Assembly: GCA_902702965.1 (NCBI GenBank)
Contig: CACRXP010000012.1
Coordinates: 2,017,780-2,081,779 of the forward strand
Reading direction: 5' to 3'
Source: Spirometra erinaceieuropaei
Taxonomy: Eukaryota; Platyhelminthes; Cestoda; Diphyllobothriidea; Diphyllobothriidae
Length of the DNA stretch: 64,000 bases
The notes under the pieces are model-generated. The model was given only the letters and a program-made list of their open reading frames with translations. It did no database searches and was not told where the DNA came from. Positions 11,130-22,490 of this stretch are shown piece by piece. Both the position numbers and the translations under genes were made by a program. Positions within the stretch are counted from its first letter, which is position 1. The number at the start of each line of letters is the position of its first letter.

Positions 11130-11945
11130 CAAGGTGAAGCAGGTATGGTGACTTGCGCGTGAAGTAGTTTATAATGAGAGCAGACTTGAGCAGAATCAAC
11201 CACGCTCTCTCATCTTTCCCTCCTCGGCCCGTTGTCAAAACTGAGCGAAAGAAACCGGAGGTGAGGATGGCGTGTCCGAACCTCCACCTTGACAGTCGAC
11301 TTCACAATCTCTGACCCATAAAAAACGCTTGATTAGTATTTTGACCAACAGCAGCAACAGAAAAGACGTGCATCACTGGGGTAACCATTTGTACGATCTG
11401 TATACTCAGCGGAAACGCAAGACATATACCGCCAGAGAACCAGGTACCGGAGAACTGCCAACGCATACGGAGCTGAGAAGATCATGGTTTGCCGATTCGG
11501 GCATAGTAAACACTTACAAACCCTTAGGCTCTAAAGGGTGGCAAGTGGCATGAGTAGACTTGCGCTGCATCTACCGCACTTTACCCTTCCCCCTCCACCT
11601 GGACGCGGTATCGAGCCAGAGTCAAGAAGACCGGAAACGGGATTAGCGCAGATGGATGGCGCTGCCGAACCCGCACCTTGGCGTCCCACCCCACATTCTC
11701 TGGTCCCCAGCAAACACTTGACCAGGATGTTGACCAACAACAACAGAAAGGACGTGGATGACTGGGCAGCCATGCACACACGACCTCTATACCCAGCGGC
11801 AGCGTAACCGCATCTACCGCCCGAGAACCAGGTACGAGAGAACTGCCAGCGCACAACAGGCCGCGAGTGCCATGGTTTGCAGACGCTCGCAAAACTTGCG
11901 GCCCACTAGCGGATGTGCATATGTACCATTTAAAGAGGGGTGAAG
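11130..11945 (+). repeat. R1 dispersed repeat, two tandem copies
   Basis: Unit 1 (about 11130-11545) and unit 2 (about 11546-11945) share GGTGACTTGCGCGTGAA-type start, GCTGCATCTACCGCACT, AAGAAGACCGGA, then TTGACCAACAACAACAGAAA, GGACGTGGATGACTGG, GAACCAGGTACGAGAGAACT and CATGGTTTGCAGACGC-type blocks. R1 recurs at 16.3-17.1, 18.4-18.7, 31.0-31.4, 42.4-42.7, 46.7-47.1, 49.9-50.2 and 63.6-64.0 kb. No intact ORF; class unknown. Confidence 0.7.
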
Positions 11946-13680
11946 TCTCTTACAGCCTGCTGGGACGTGAGGACGCTCCGGCTTTGACGGCGCACCTCGG
12001 TGCCTGTTACCCACCCCCCGCGAGATGCGTCTGCCACTTCATGACAAAAATGACGCCAATATTCTGGACGCCAGCAGCTGGGACAAATCTGGCAGGTATA
12101 ACTGTCTCACGCTTCGCCTGTCAATTGGGAACTGATTTCATTTCCTTTCTGCCCCACCAGTGTACTAGTAGTGCGGCCCCCAACGCTGGTTGCCTGTTAC
12201 GCCCCAAGTTCACTGGTGCATTCAGAGGGGGTTTTACACTGATGATGAATGTGCGGTGTCACCATGCGCGCCAGTGAATTTTGGTGGATGTTCCATCATC
12301 ACCCATGATCTTGGCTGGGATTCCACGGAGTTAGGCCCTGCACAGCGGCCACACCCCGGAAACTGCACGTGGCGGGGGGGACCAAACTGGATGAGCATCC
12401 GGTGTGTATTTGCACACACTCGATAGATTCTTTTGCAGTCTCATTCATCCCAATCTCCCGCCCAGAGAGGCAATTGCCACGGAAAAGGCGACGAGAAACC
12501 CCATGTGGAGTTCAGGTCAGTTCGCATCTGAATACCCTACCCTCATCTACATATTGCATCTACTTCAAATTGATGTTTATAAGGCTACTAGAATTTAAAC
12601 AGATTGGATTTCGGTAACTGCGTGAACATAAGTTTGAAATGGACATATTTTTTGGAGAATTTCTCCATTATAAAGGGACGAACGTTTACTCTAACCATGT
12701 TGAGGCGCGGATCATCGTAACTTTGGAGAATACCAGGTGAGGAGTTAAATCTGTTTTCTTTCACAGCTAGAGTCTGACTGTAGTAACCCTTGTTTTTCAT
12801 GGTATTTAAGACATTGCCGGTTACGTAATATCCAAAATCCTTCCCTCTGCACTAAAGTTTGCTTTCCACTAACTTTACAGGTGTGGTGCTTGATAGGGGG
12901 TAAAAATACGCTTCCCGGATGGAGTAAACAGAGAGGAAGCGCTTACTGATAACATTACTTTATTTTGGGCCTACAGTTTCAAGCTGCTGAAAGCCGTTCC
13001 ACACTAAAGGGCAGGATGTGCAGTCAAGACAGTCCCCAGTCGACCCAGGCAGCAAGTCCTACAGCTTCTCGCGAATGCAAGCCCGCGAATGGTCTTTCAT
13101 CCCACACTTGGCCCTTCCTCATAACGCTGACTGTGCAAAGGGCTCGTAAGTTTCAGATGCCGTGCAATCGCACACTTCGCCCCAAAAATTCAGACGTGAA
13201 CTGAGGCTGCCTCGCAGATCACCTTTAAACCTGCGTGAGGTCCGGGTAGAGTGCACACTTAATTTTACTGCCCGTTAGGCCCCACCTTGATATCGTCTAG
13301 TAAGTACGAGGAGAATATGATAGGGCGGACGCGGCAAAGTTCAGTAGTCGGCCGCAGCACACCACCAAAAAGGACGTTTTTCATCTAATTCCCAAGTTTC
13401 TGTGAACCGAAAATGAAAAGTGGTCTCCGCATTTGTGTTTGAACAGAGACGAGCAACTTGCCAATTTAACTGTGGTCCCTAGTAAGATAAAACAAATCTG
13501 ACGTAAAAATATGAAAAATCCTGGAAAGTCTCCAGTAGGGCAGAATGTACAATAAATACATATTTTAAGAAAGGAAAATCAGCTTTCCCTAACATGCAAC
13601 TAATTTTAATGAATACTTAACATATAAAATTCCTGTTTGGAATGTGCGCTCATCCTGTTATACTTTTAGGCTTAACCTAG
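11946..13680. other. Mostly featureless; short internal duplication
   Basis: GGTGCCTGTTACCCACCCC (near 12000) and GGTTGCCTGTTACGCCCC (near 12190) hint at a local duplication. GGCCACACCCCGG at about 12347 recurs near 30578. Nothing else supported. Confidence 0.4.
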
Positions 13681-13689
13681 AACCAGATG

Positions 13690-14260
13690 CTCCAAACACA
13701 AAGTTCGCTGTGGCTGGCCAACGAAGACTGATAAGTTAGAAACGGACATTCCAGTCCCCTGTCTTGGTTGGTAAGCTCATCCTGCCTATTTAAGACCCCA
13801 TACGATGGCTGGACAGTTACTGAAGACTGCCAGCTGCTTGATTTCAAAAACTTATTTGAAGGAAGTGCTGGGGGAAGAATTGTGAAAATTCCTTTCTCTG
13901 TCAATTAATTTAGATGAGAATAGTCTATATGGTAGGGGGCGCTCATCGATCGTTTTGACGGAACTCACTTGTTCCGTTGTGCTTTACGGGCTCTCTCTTG
14001 AGTTCAACCAACAGCCGGACAGCGCCGCATGATATAAGCAGTATTTTATTGCCGACAGAGACAAGGGAGACTGGAATGGCCATTTCTGGCTTATTAGCCG
14101 TCCTCAGCCAGTCATACCCAACCCCGAAGTGTGGAACACCCGAGCTCGAACTCGCGATCGGTTACTTAGAAGTCCAACGCTTCTAACCACTGGACCACGG
14201 GCCCGTTGTCCTGTCGGTCTCTATAGGAAATATACAAGGGTTGGAGTGCTCACCGCTTCA
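13690..14260 (-). mobile_element. SINE fragments: plus-strand piece (13.69-13.80) and full minus-strand copy (13.92-14.26)
   Basis: 13700-13800 matches the SINE body in plus orientation. 13932-14260 carries GGTAGGGGGCGCTCATCGAT, the CTTGTTCCGTTGTGCTTTAC arm, then the SINE body in reverse (GGAGACTGGAATGGCCATTT, CCAACCCCGAAGTGTGGAAC), the head GAAGTCCAACGCTTCTAACC and the CCACGGGCCCGTTGTCCTG junction, then a second AGTGCTCACCG end. Confidence 0.7.
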
Positions 14261-14925
14261 CTACATGTTTATTCAAGCAAACGTCACCGATATAACATCC
14301 TGAACTTTGGCGCCTGCGACGCAGGCGAGCTAGTCCGAAAAGGCTGCGACTCTGACAGCTCCTCTGGGGACATAACTCTGGGATGACGTGCAGAGTGGGT
14401 TCACAAATAAGTTTCTGGCGCACGCCTTACGTTATGTGTTCAAACCTGTCTGTTCTGCCCTTGTAACCGGTGGAGCTCTGAATGCAGTCGACTATCGCTG
14501 CGGTACCCGGGTATTGAGTGACCGCAGTCAACCACAATCGCTGTTTTACATTGCGTGACCTGGCTGACAACTTGAGGAAATGTGATGACCCTACTCACTG
14601 CCGTCTTGTAAAACATTGAGTCTTTGTCTAGCACCTACTCGCACGTACACACCAGCAGCGGACGTACATTCGACATTCTGCGGTTCTGTATAAGGCTTTC
14701 TTCGGGCCTGCTCAATCCACGAAACTCTGTTTTGCGTTCGACCAATCACCTTCAAGGTTGAGGCTGAGACGTCTTCATTCCAGACACTTGGACGCCTGCT
14801 GGGCGTCAACGGACGCGCGTCCCTCGTCCGGTTATCGACTTGTTGTGAGTGGTTTTCAGCTCATTCATTACAGAATACAATACTCCCTCTGTTGACCTCA
14901 AACATCTCTTTCTACTGTGGACATA

Positions 14926-15553
14926 CAGTAGGTGGGTTAACTCATGAAATGTCAACTGAAATTCCGAAATGCGTTTTCGTTTCCAAAAGATTAATTAAGT
15001 AGAGTCGTAAAACTAGTCAGCCTGCAACATAATTCTATAGTATTTCAGTTACCTCAGAATGCCGGCTTTTGAATGAACTTCCTACGGCTGCATGCAAAAG
15101 CTACACTCTGTGAAAAATGACCGCTCATGTAGCATGAATTTTTCTCATTGATTTTCGATACCCCGAAAAGTTCAATTATATTTTATGCAAACCATGCATA
15201 AAAATATTCATTCTTTTGCTTGTTTAGTAGATAATTACGTCTTCTTTTAATTTTATACTCGAAGGAGGGACATTAGTCGGTTTTAAAGACGGTTCTAATT
15301 GTGGGAATTTAAATATCGTAAAATGGCCGTTCACAAATCGTCATGTCTCTACATTTATCGATGTGGCTTGTAAAGTTAACAATATGGATCAAATCCACTG
15401 CTAAATTTTATGAACCCTATATGGTCCACCTCTATTACCGAAGGGTGATGTTCGATTTTCCGCATGCGGAAAATATACGGCTTGTAGTTTTGAAACCCTG
15501 AATCCATGTGTGACTGTAGAGCGGGTTCAAAATTATTCGGGAATTGGGAACAT
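14926..15553 (+). mobile_element. Tc1-related long-TIR MITE, copy C (right part missing)
   Basis: Begins directly after TA (14924-14925) with CAGTAGGTGGGTTAACTCAT, followed by GAAATGTCAACTGAAATTCC. Continues through the left arm and centre (TATACGGCTTGTAGTTTTG) and stops near 15553, before the right arm. Confidence 0.85.
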
Positions 15554-16300
15554 GCGCGGTAAATGGCGTGGAAAGAGAGAGCGGGACAGAGGCACCTCGA
15601 GCTTGCTTCAAGCGCACGTCATCAACGCGCCCACACCGTAGACCCCGTCTTCCACAACTGCCGAATTAACATGGGAGTTAGACCCTAAACTAGGAGTTAT
15701 TATAACGGCCGGATTTATGACATCATCACGTCGCCAGCGTAATTTAACCTCACATGTTCTGTCGGACGCATCTATATATATATATGCACAGGAGTAGGTA
15801 ATTAGCATTTTGGCTTGGTCTAGATAACACCCTAGAGCTACCAACTGTCAGCAACATAGCAGTGTCTGAGGGCGTCTGTGTGGGTATTTTGCCGACCGTA
15901 AGCCTTTCCATCAGCTTGTAGTGTTTCTTTAATCCTTCCAGAATATCGCCAGGGATTTTACGAAAATTGCTGTCCTAGGGGCCTATGCTCGGAAAAATTA
16001 CGACAGTTTTAAATTAGGACGCACAAAGTAGCTTATATGGAGGGGAAGAGAAAGACTAGCATCAGCGTGCAGTTAGGCAGCACAACTGTGCCCGCCTCGT
16101 GTCCATAGGCGCACGGCATGATTAGAATTCCCGCCGTCTGCTAAATGCATATCCAAGATTGCAGCAGCCCGTTGTCACGGAGGCCCTGCATAGTTAAGTC
16201 CGCGCATCTCATAACAGAAGCCACACTTGGGGGCGTGTGATGGCACGCCTGGGTTGCGGGCTCAAAACTGCGCCAAACACTCACAATTAATCCCACAGTC
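15554..16300. other. No recognised feature; short (TA)n
   Basis: A short TA run at about 15770-15784. No domain-bearing ORF. Confidence 0.4.
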
Positions 16301-17085
16301 AAATGGCTGACCGGTCCGAATGGTGGACTGGTGTCTGGAGGAGGGAAGAGAGAGAAGGAGACTGACTCTGGGGAGCGCCGTTCACACAGCGCCCTAACAC
16401 ACTCCCTGCTACAAGATAAACCTTGTGCCTCATGAAATTATTACAACGTGCTGGAGGGGAAGCTATCAAATGGTAGGGCAAATCGGTCCTTCTCCCGTGA
16501 CGAGAGCCACGCTGAAATGGCTGCTTCTTAATGTGGTCTCCAGGGCGCTCCCAATCAGCCTGGAACCGAGCCACCCCTTTCTTGTTTCTGTGAAAACCCA
16601 GACCAGCTTTCGCGACCCAGGCGTGTTTTCCACGCGTAGACGGCGTGGTAGCTCTGCCGGTCACTGCGTCCGGCCCCGCCCTTGATCTTTTTGACCCTGC
16701 CCTGTCCTCAGATACTTGTGGGTGAGGAGTGAGTGAGTGCGGCAGATGCGGTGCCCCGTCCTCTCTTAGAAAAATCTGCCTGTCCTTCGTCGAACATAAT
16801 GCAGTTGTAGCAATCCATGACACAGATGAAGTTCAACCTTAATCGTGACGCAGTTTCCATGGCGTGACTATCAAACGACAGTTCCTACGCCACAATCTTG
16901 CAGAAGGGCAAATCATGGAGGACGTCAGAGAGGACGCTTGATCTTTTTGACCCTGCCCTGTCCTCAGATACTTGTGGGGGAGGAGTGAGTGGGTGCGTCA
17001 GATGCGGTGCAAATCTCCTATCGCCATCAACTAGTCCGCGCGCAAGTCACAGCCCTGTATCCGCCACGTTGTGGGACACACGATT
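16300..17085 (-). repeat. R1 repeats with a second unit duplicated inside
   Basis: 16681-16752 and 16938-17010 are near-identical (GATCTTTTTGACCCTGCCCT, TCAGATACTTGTGGG.., GCAGATGCGGTGC), the reverse complement of the R1 block AGGGTCAAGAAGACCGG. The second continues into the GTGACTTGCGCGCGGACTAG region on the minus strand. The block between them (16768-16938) recurs at 17548-17785. Confidence 0.65.
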
Positions 17086-17171
17086 AACATCGTCGTTGCC
17101 AATAGAAACGAATATACGAGTCCCAGGAAGTAATCTTGAAGAAGGAGGCACGATCCCTGGGACAAGAGCTT

Positions 17172-17216
17172 TATTAGCCTGACGTTTCGGATTCAAGCTC
17201 GAACCCATCATCACTG
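17172..17216 (-). ncRNA. Hammerhead-like motif, type A (left half of palindrome)
   Basis: The minus strand has TGATGA, T, GGGTTC/GAATCC (helix II, one GU pair), GAAACGTC, AGGC, then AATAAA. The first core base is G instead of C, which should impair cleavage. Confidence 0.65.
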
Positions 17217-17226
17217 TATCTGCTTT

Positions 17227-17270
17227 TGTCTCTGATGATGGGTTCGGGCAGGAATCCGAAAGGTCATGCT
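17227..17270 (+). ncRNA. Hammerhead-like motif, type A (right half)
   Basis: CTGATGA at 17232-17238, then T, GGGTTC/GAATCC, GAAAGGTC. The core is intact but helix III reads AGGU, no longer self-complementary. Confidence 0.65.
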
Positions 17271-17547
17271 AACAAATCTCTTGTCCCAGTTATCGTGTCT
17301 TCTTTTTCAAAACATCGTCGTTCTCGACAATCCAACTGACGCAAACCTATGTGGACAGTTCTTGCCAAATTTTGCGGTCATGGAAGCTCTCAGACATGAG
17401 ATGTTTATTGCCCGGGTCATTAAATGTGAACGATTTCTGACTCCTTTTCGCATTATGCAGAAAAGGGCATCACTTGATTTCTCTGCCATGTTTTATCTGA
17501 TCCAGTGTAAATGTCATGGCAGGTTATGAACATAAATTCTCAGTCCC

Positions 17548-17785
17548 CTCATAGAAAAATCTGCCTGTCCTTCGTCGATCATAATGCAGTCGTAGCAACC
17601 ATAACTAGGGCAACGACGAAGCCGGACGGCAGGCGAAAACCAAAGTCAGATGGCAATCCATGCCACAGATGAAGTTCAACCTTGATTATGACGCAGTTTT
17701 CATGACTTGACTATCAAGCGACAGTCCCTACGTCACAATCTCGCAGAAGAGCAAACCCTGGAGGACGTCAGAGAGGACGTGAGAT
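17548..17785 (+). repeat. Direct repeat of 16768-16938 with an insert
   Basis: Shares AGAAAAATCTGCCTGTCCTT, CACAGATGAAGTTCAACCTT, ATCAAGCGACAGTCCCTACG and GGACGTCAGAGAGGACG. The 17.5 kb copy has about 60 bp (17601-17660) not in the first. Confidence 0.7.
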
Positions 17786-18232
17786 TGCTGACTCATCAAC
17801 TGTCACTGCGGACAGTTTGCATCTGATACGCTTGTGGTCTCGCTTATCTGACCGACCTCAGCCGTACATCGACCAGCCTGTCGCCTACGTCGTTTTGCGC
17901 CACTATCGCGCAAAAGCCCGATACCATGGCAACGTCAAAGAAGGCGCCTGGCAGTCTGACGCATCAGTTACCACGGGACACATTGGGAGGGGCGTTGGGG
18001 ATAAGTGCGACCGAGTATGTGGCATGTGCTATCTACGGGAGAAGTGCGGGGGGACGTGTAACCTGAAAGTCCGGTAAAGCTAGCCTGACACGAAATTTGG
18101 CAGCCCTTGGCGGTGGATGGCAGAATACGCAAATTGGAACGTCCTCGAACGCCTCCTCTTTGTGGAAATTCTGAAGCGCCTCCTTTGTCAGTTGGACATT
18201 ATTAGAGCAACTGGGTTACATCTAGTTCTCGA

Positions 18233-18247
18233 TCACACACACACACA
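18233..18247. repeat. (CA)n microsatellite
   Basis: About 7-8 CA units. Confidence 0.9.
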
Positions 18248-18399
18248 TGCTCTCTGTGGGTTGCGAGACTGACGGATAAAAGTGACAAACTACGGAAGGC
18301 AAATCTAAATCGCTTGCTTGCGTCCATTGAGGTCATAAACTTCCGGATATATGTGTGTATGGTCTCGTTAATTCGCCCATTTTCGAGAGTTCTCTCGGT

Positions 18400-18740
18400 G
18401 TAGTTTTCCTCCATAGTGAGAACGCCAGAGCTAGCGTTCTCTGCCTGTGCTCCAGCTGGGCTGTCCGGGCGACACGCGGTAGACAGCGCAGAGACAGACG
18501 GGGAAATTCCACTACCTGCTGGTGTGGTGACACGCCTAGGTGTGGGTTTTTGTCGCGCCAGCCACCTGTGTCCTTTCCGCCTCCGAGCATCTTGACTCAG
18601 CAATGACACCGGACCCGGGTAGAGGAGGAGAAGAATAGAATCAGGTAGGCGCGGCGCAAGTCTGCTATCGCTATAAACGAATTCACGCGCAAGTCACCGT
18701 CCCTGCTGCCACTCTGCTGTGGACACCGTCAGGAACGACG
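18400..18740 (-). repeat. R1 dispersed repeat
   Basis: Shares ACACGCCTAGGTGTGGG.., CGCCAGCCACCTGTGTC, ATGACACCGGACCCGGGT and GCGCAAGTCACCGTCCCTGC with the copies at 31.0-31.4 and 42.4-42.6 kb. Confidence 0.6.
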
Positions 18741-19069
18741 GTTAAACGGCCGCCTTCTGTGCGAGATGTCGACTGCTGAAGAGTGCACTCTGAATTACAC
18801 CCAGTGTCCTTGCATATGGTCAATAAAATCGTGTGCTCTGTGGTGCCAGAATTCTCTGCCAGGCCTGCAGATACATTTTCTAATCTAGATGAGCCGAACC
18901 TCGCATAGAAGAATGTGATCTATTTTTCTAAAAAAGTCTTTTTGATAGAAAACCTCCTGTCCACCTGGGAATGGGATAGTTTCCGAGGTTTTGTCGAATA
19001 ACATACTGGTCCTGGTAAGACACGGAAATATGGACGCTTGTATCACAAGTGACCTGTTGAAAAATCCCA

Positions 19070-19142
19070 CTAGCCCTAACCCCAACCCTTATCCTTGATC
19101 CCCAGCCTCTCATGTCTACGCCCTAACTCTAACCCCTAACAG
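19070..19142. repeat. Degenerate telomere-like (CCCTAA) patch
   Basis: CCCTAACCCCAACCCTTATCC, a break, then GCCCTAACTCTAACCCCTAAC. TTAGGG is the usual flatworm telomere unit. About 6-7 imperfect units, so an old interstitial telomeric sequence is likely. Confidence 0.6.
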
Positions 19143-19574
19143 GTATGGCTACAACATAAGATCTTGCCAACTCCGATCTGGGAAAGCGGCATCTGTAGTG
19201 ACCCTACAGGGGGCTCCTTATGCAACACTGCACTTTTCGTCCGCAGCAATGGCAGTCTGGTTCTCGGTCAATCACAGCTACCCAAGCCAGCCAATCAACT
19301 TCAAGACCGACTCAAACATGTCCTATCTCAAGGCGCTCCGACACCTGTCCCATTGGCGCTCGGAGGTCTGCGTTCTTCGACGCTGGGAGTTTGTCCTCAT
19401 CTGGCTGTCAACCTACTCCCTAGAGCTTTCCGTCCCGTACAGAATGTAGCCCAATCTCTACTGGCGCCCAACTTCTCACTCTTCTATTCGGAACCTGTCC
19501 CGTAGAAGAGAAAAGGCGAGTCCCAGGAAGCAGTCGTGAAGAAACAGACACGATCGCTAGGACAAAAGCCTCAT

Positions 19575-19620
19575 TGGGCTGACGTTTCGGATTCCCGCTC
19601 GGACCCACCATCAGAGATCT
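19575..19620 (-). ncRNA. Hammerhead-like motif, type A
   Basis: The minus strand has CTGATGG (last core base changed), GGGTCC/GAATCC-like helix II, GAAACGTC, AGC. Helix III palindrome ACGT intact. Confidence 0.6.
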
Positions 19621-19631
19621 GTATCTGTTTT

Positions 19632-19675
19632 TGTCTTTGATGATGGGCTCGAGCAGGAATCCGAAACGTCAGCCT
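19632..19675 (+). ncRNA. Hammerhead-like motif, type A
   Basis: TTGATGA (first core base C to T), GGGCTC / GGAATCC, GAAACGTC at 19663-19670, AGCC. Confidence 0.6.
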
Positions 19676-20479
19676 GATCAAGCTCTTGACCCAGCGATCG
19701 TGTCTTCCTTTTCACTGTCCTGTAGATCGCAGCAGTTAGGGTCTGCCTGTGACTTTAGCCGCCGCGACAGGAGTTCTTTGTATGGCCCCAAAGTGCACGG
19801 AGACAATCAAGTCCCGATTATTGTCCATACTACGATAAAGTTCACAACGTTAATCCGGAAACACCTCCTGGTTACAACGAAAGGCCAAAAGCCATTGGCA
19901 GCTGACGTTTCACGGGATTGAATATTTTACAAGGCCAGCCTTTCTGACAGGCCGTATTTTTAGTTGTCAACACGAAAGGAAATTCTGAACAGTGTCACGG
20001 GGTTGAACGGTGGACTCACTTCCTCGTCCATTTCTCCGCTAGTATGGCACACGAATTAACTGGGAGTGTCTCGACTCCACAAGTACCTTCTGCTAAACGA
20101 GAACTCGCTGTCTTTTTCGTAACTGGCATCAGCATTCTCGTCGTCTTACCATTCAGACCGCAGTACTGTTCCCAATGTTTGGCGTTCCTTTTCTCGCGCG
20201 TTTCGTTAATAATGCAAAGCAACGGTTCTTACTTCTCTGCCAAAAATGACAGTTATGTCATGTAACGCCTGGGTGAGAGTGAACAGGCTTTCCGTAGGGA
20301 TTTACTCTTGGTTAAAATCCCCGGAGAGTCTTTTGTTGCCATTGCCAACCCCAAGAGGCACACACCGATCCATCAAATGACGCCCTGTCGACGATGGAAG
20401 GTTACATTAATAGCCCATCCCCCATTTTTGACGAAAGGCATTTTCTCTCTCTCTATCTCCAACCATATCCCAGGTAATC

Positions 20480-20705
20480 GCTCATTTCGGCACCAGGACT
20501 AGTCGAGAATTGATTGAAGCCTAGGCCTCTGGTCGATGTTTGACCTGGCCCCCGCGTGTGGAGACCTGCGCAGTCACCTCCAGGAGTGCAACACTGGCCT
20601 TTGCCTGGGTAATGACTGCTACAGCTGTCACTTGTACTGTTGCGGCTATCATCTCTGACGATAAATCCCCATTGGAATTCGACAGCTCAGAAAAATAAGA
20701 AAATG
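20480..20705 (+). pseudogene. Decayed 3' end of a PLE (GIY-YIG C-terminus plus hammerhead relic)
   Basis: GAGAATTGATTGAAGCCTAG and GTCACCTCCAGGAGTGCAAC match the GIY-YIG 3' coding end of the copy at 41.27-41.37 kb. CATCTCTGACGAT.. and GACAGCTCAG at 20655-20690 match its type B hammerhead in decayed form. Confidence 0.6.
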
Positions 20706-21640
20706 ATTCCAGTGTCTAATTAGTCCCTTCTTCCTTAATATAGGTGATTATTTCGTCCTTTTAACCAAAAAGATCGAGTTTTGTATGCACACTATTTTAA
20801 ACACCTCTGGTCTTTGTTGGGGTTACATCGAAATTTAGTCTAATTTCAGCGCATTGTGTAATAACCCATGGTGCAAACGGCAAACTCACGCTGAGGACCT
20901 TCACATTTCGTGGTCCTCTCTAATATAAACCACCAAAGACTAGGCAGTTTACTGAGAGGTTGTGGGACTTACTAAGCTCATGAAATTTTGTTTTTAGTCC
21001 TCTGGTCTTGGTCATTTTTATGATGGAAAAAGTGGGCCTCAACCGGCTTATTTTGCTCCTGCGCGATAGCTTCCCTAATCGATCGACTGATGTGACCTTG
21101 GAAGGCTAGCATGGGAGGCAGCCCGCCTCAGTCGAGAGAACCTGCATTCAGCAGCCGGCTGTGTTCTTTGTTCCAAATAAAAGCTGTTTCGACCGACCTT
21201 GACTTCGTGACCTCCGATTTAACAGCACGATATTGCAGATGGTGACAACCGGCTATTTTTCCCATGGGCCCTCATTAGAATGCTGCACTTTGCAGGTTCT
21301 CTTTTGGCTTCGAATGGTCCGCCAGGTTGACCAGTCACAGAAATGCTGTTCAATCAATTGCTTATGCAGGCCTTTTTATCACAAAATGGGACTTCTTCCA
21401 CCAGCAACTTGAAAACCATCAGTACTTTACTGCCTTATTAGTCTCCAGTGAAGTTCTATATTGTACGGCTGCCAGATCAGTAGCTCCTCCGCGGTTCTGA
21501 TGTCCGCCTTCCCTGAAGAACTAATTAATAATGTACCTTGTTTTTGTGCAAAAGGATTGACTTCCAGGAATGCTTTCCGGACACTCGACTCGTTGCCCTC
21601 GCAGCACGATTGGACCCTCCCTGCGATCTAAGTTGTGATG
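20706..21640. other. No recognised feature
   Basis: No domain-bearing ORF or match to repeat families here. Confidence 0.4.
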
Positions 21641-21739
21641 GACCCTGAATGCCGCATTCATTATGTCGAGTTTCAACGGACAGGAGAAGACGTAAACACC
21701 AGAAGAAGGAACTTGTTGTGTTCAGAACTCTGAGCTGCG

Positions 21740-22121
21740 TTCTCAGGAAGGAGTGTCGGCTGTTGTCAAGTCGTGCCTGAAATAAAGAGAATGAGGGGGA
21801 TGGGAGGGGGAGGAGGAGAGAGAGAGAGAGACTGTGGCCTCAAATGCTCCGGTCTGCGCGCGGGAGCTGATTTGGAGCTGCTTGTGTCCATCAAAGTGCT
21901 TTGCACTGCGCGCGGGATGGGTGATGTGTTCAAGTTGTCTGTCTCGTATCAGCCGGAAAGTTGTGTGCTCGGATGGTAGTTGTGATTGTCTGGGCGCGCG
22001 TCTGTCCTGACTGAGTAACTTCAGGATAGCGCGTCTGGCGTTAGATGAAGACGATTTAAGGCGGGAGCTTTCGTGAAAAGATTGAGAAATCTCTTGTCTG
22101 GACTTTGACACGCAGAAGGCA

Positions 22122-22178
<57 letters not shown>

Positions 22179-22490
22179 TGGGAAATGCAGGTGCTGGCGG
22201 GGGAAAGTGCGACGGTGTGATGTAGCCGGCAGTTGTCTACCGCAGGTTTTCGTGAATGCGCATGTGTCCTAATAGATTTATGCGGTGTATAAATGTGCGA
22301 GTGCAATGTGGGTAATGGAGGCGGGCGCAGCGAGTGTAGGCTGGTGCTTCAGGCACTGGTTCACCAGCACAGCACTAGACACTAACAGTCTCGATTTAAC
22401 TCCGACGCAGTTGACACCACAATTTCACGCTCTTTCCCTCTCTCTCGGACATGACTTAGAGCCCACGACACACGCCCTAGCTCTCTAATC
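21740..22490. other. GC-rich, CpG-containing patch around a (GGC)18 repeat
   Basis: An AG-rich tract (about 21787-21832) is followed by a GC-rich stretch with many CpGs (GCGCGCGGGAGC, GGGCGCGCGTC). It is unlike its AT-richer neighbours and free of the window's repeats. It could be a promoter or 5' exon of a gene outside the recognised set. The minus-strand ORF of 187 codons with a Pro run is driven by the GGC repeat and shows no domain. Confidence 0.35.
22125..22178. repeat. (GGC)18 trinucleotide repeat
   Basis: An uninterrupted run of about 54 bp. Such repeats are often near gene starts and unstable in length. Confidence 0.95.

Larger units (their letters stand above)
17098..17310. mobile_element. 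Palindromic hammerhead element, 213 bp, with 12-bp target duplication
   Basis: Left half on the minus strand and right half on the plus strand both read hammerhead core, GAAACGTC-like block, AATAAA-like block, CTTGTCCCAG, then ATCGTG.CT. The 3' ends face outward. It is flanked by AACATCGTCGTT at 17086-17097 and 17311-17322, a perfect 12-bp target-site duplication, and is inserted in R1 sequence. It has no coding capacity. Likely a non-autonomous derivative of a PLE-like or retrozyme-like element. Confidence 0.85.
19507..19714. mobile_element. Palindromic hammerhead element, 208 bp, with 12-bp target duplication
   Basis: Same design as 17098-17310. The left half runs on the minus strand and the right half on the plus strand, both with the hammerhead block and the outer CGATCG(C)TGTCT.. 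end. Flanked by CTGTCCCGTAGA (19495-19506) and CTGTCCTGTAGA (19715-19726), 11 of 12 matching. Confidence 0.85.

Noticed and set aside
16299..16823. 174-codon minus-strand ORF
   Set aside because: It lies in R1 repeat sequence; other R1 copies do not keep this frame open.
21743..22306. 187-codon minus-strand ORF with a long proline run
   Set aside because: The run is produced by the (GGC)18 repeat. There is no domain, and the rest is Ser/His-rich shadow sequence.
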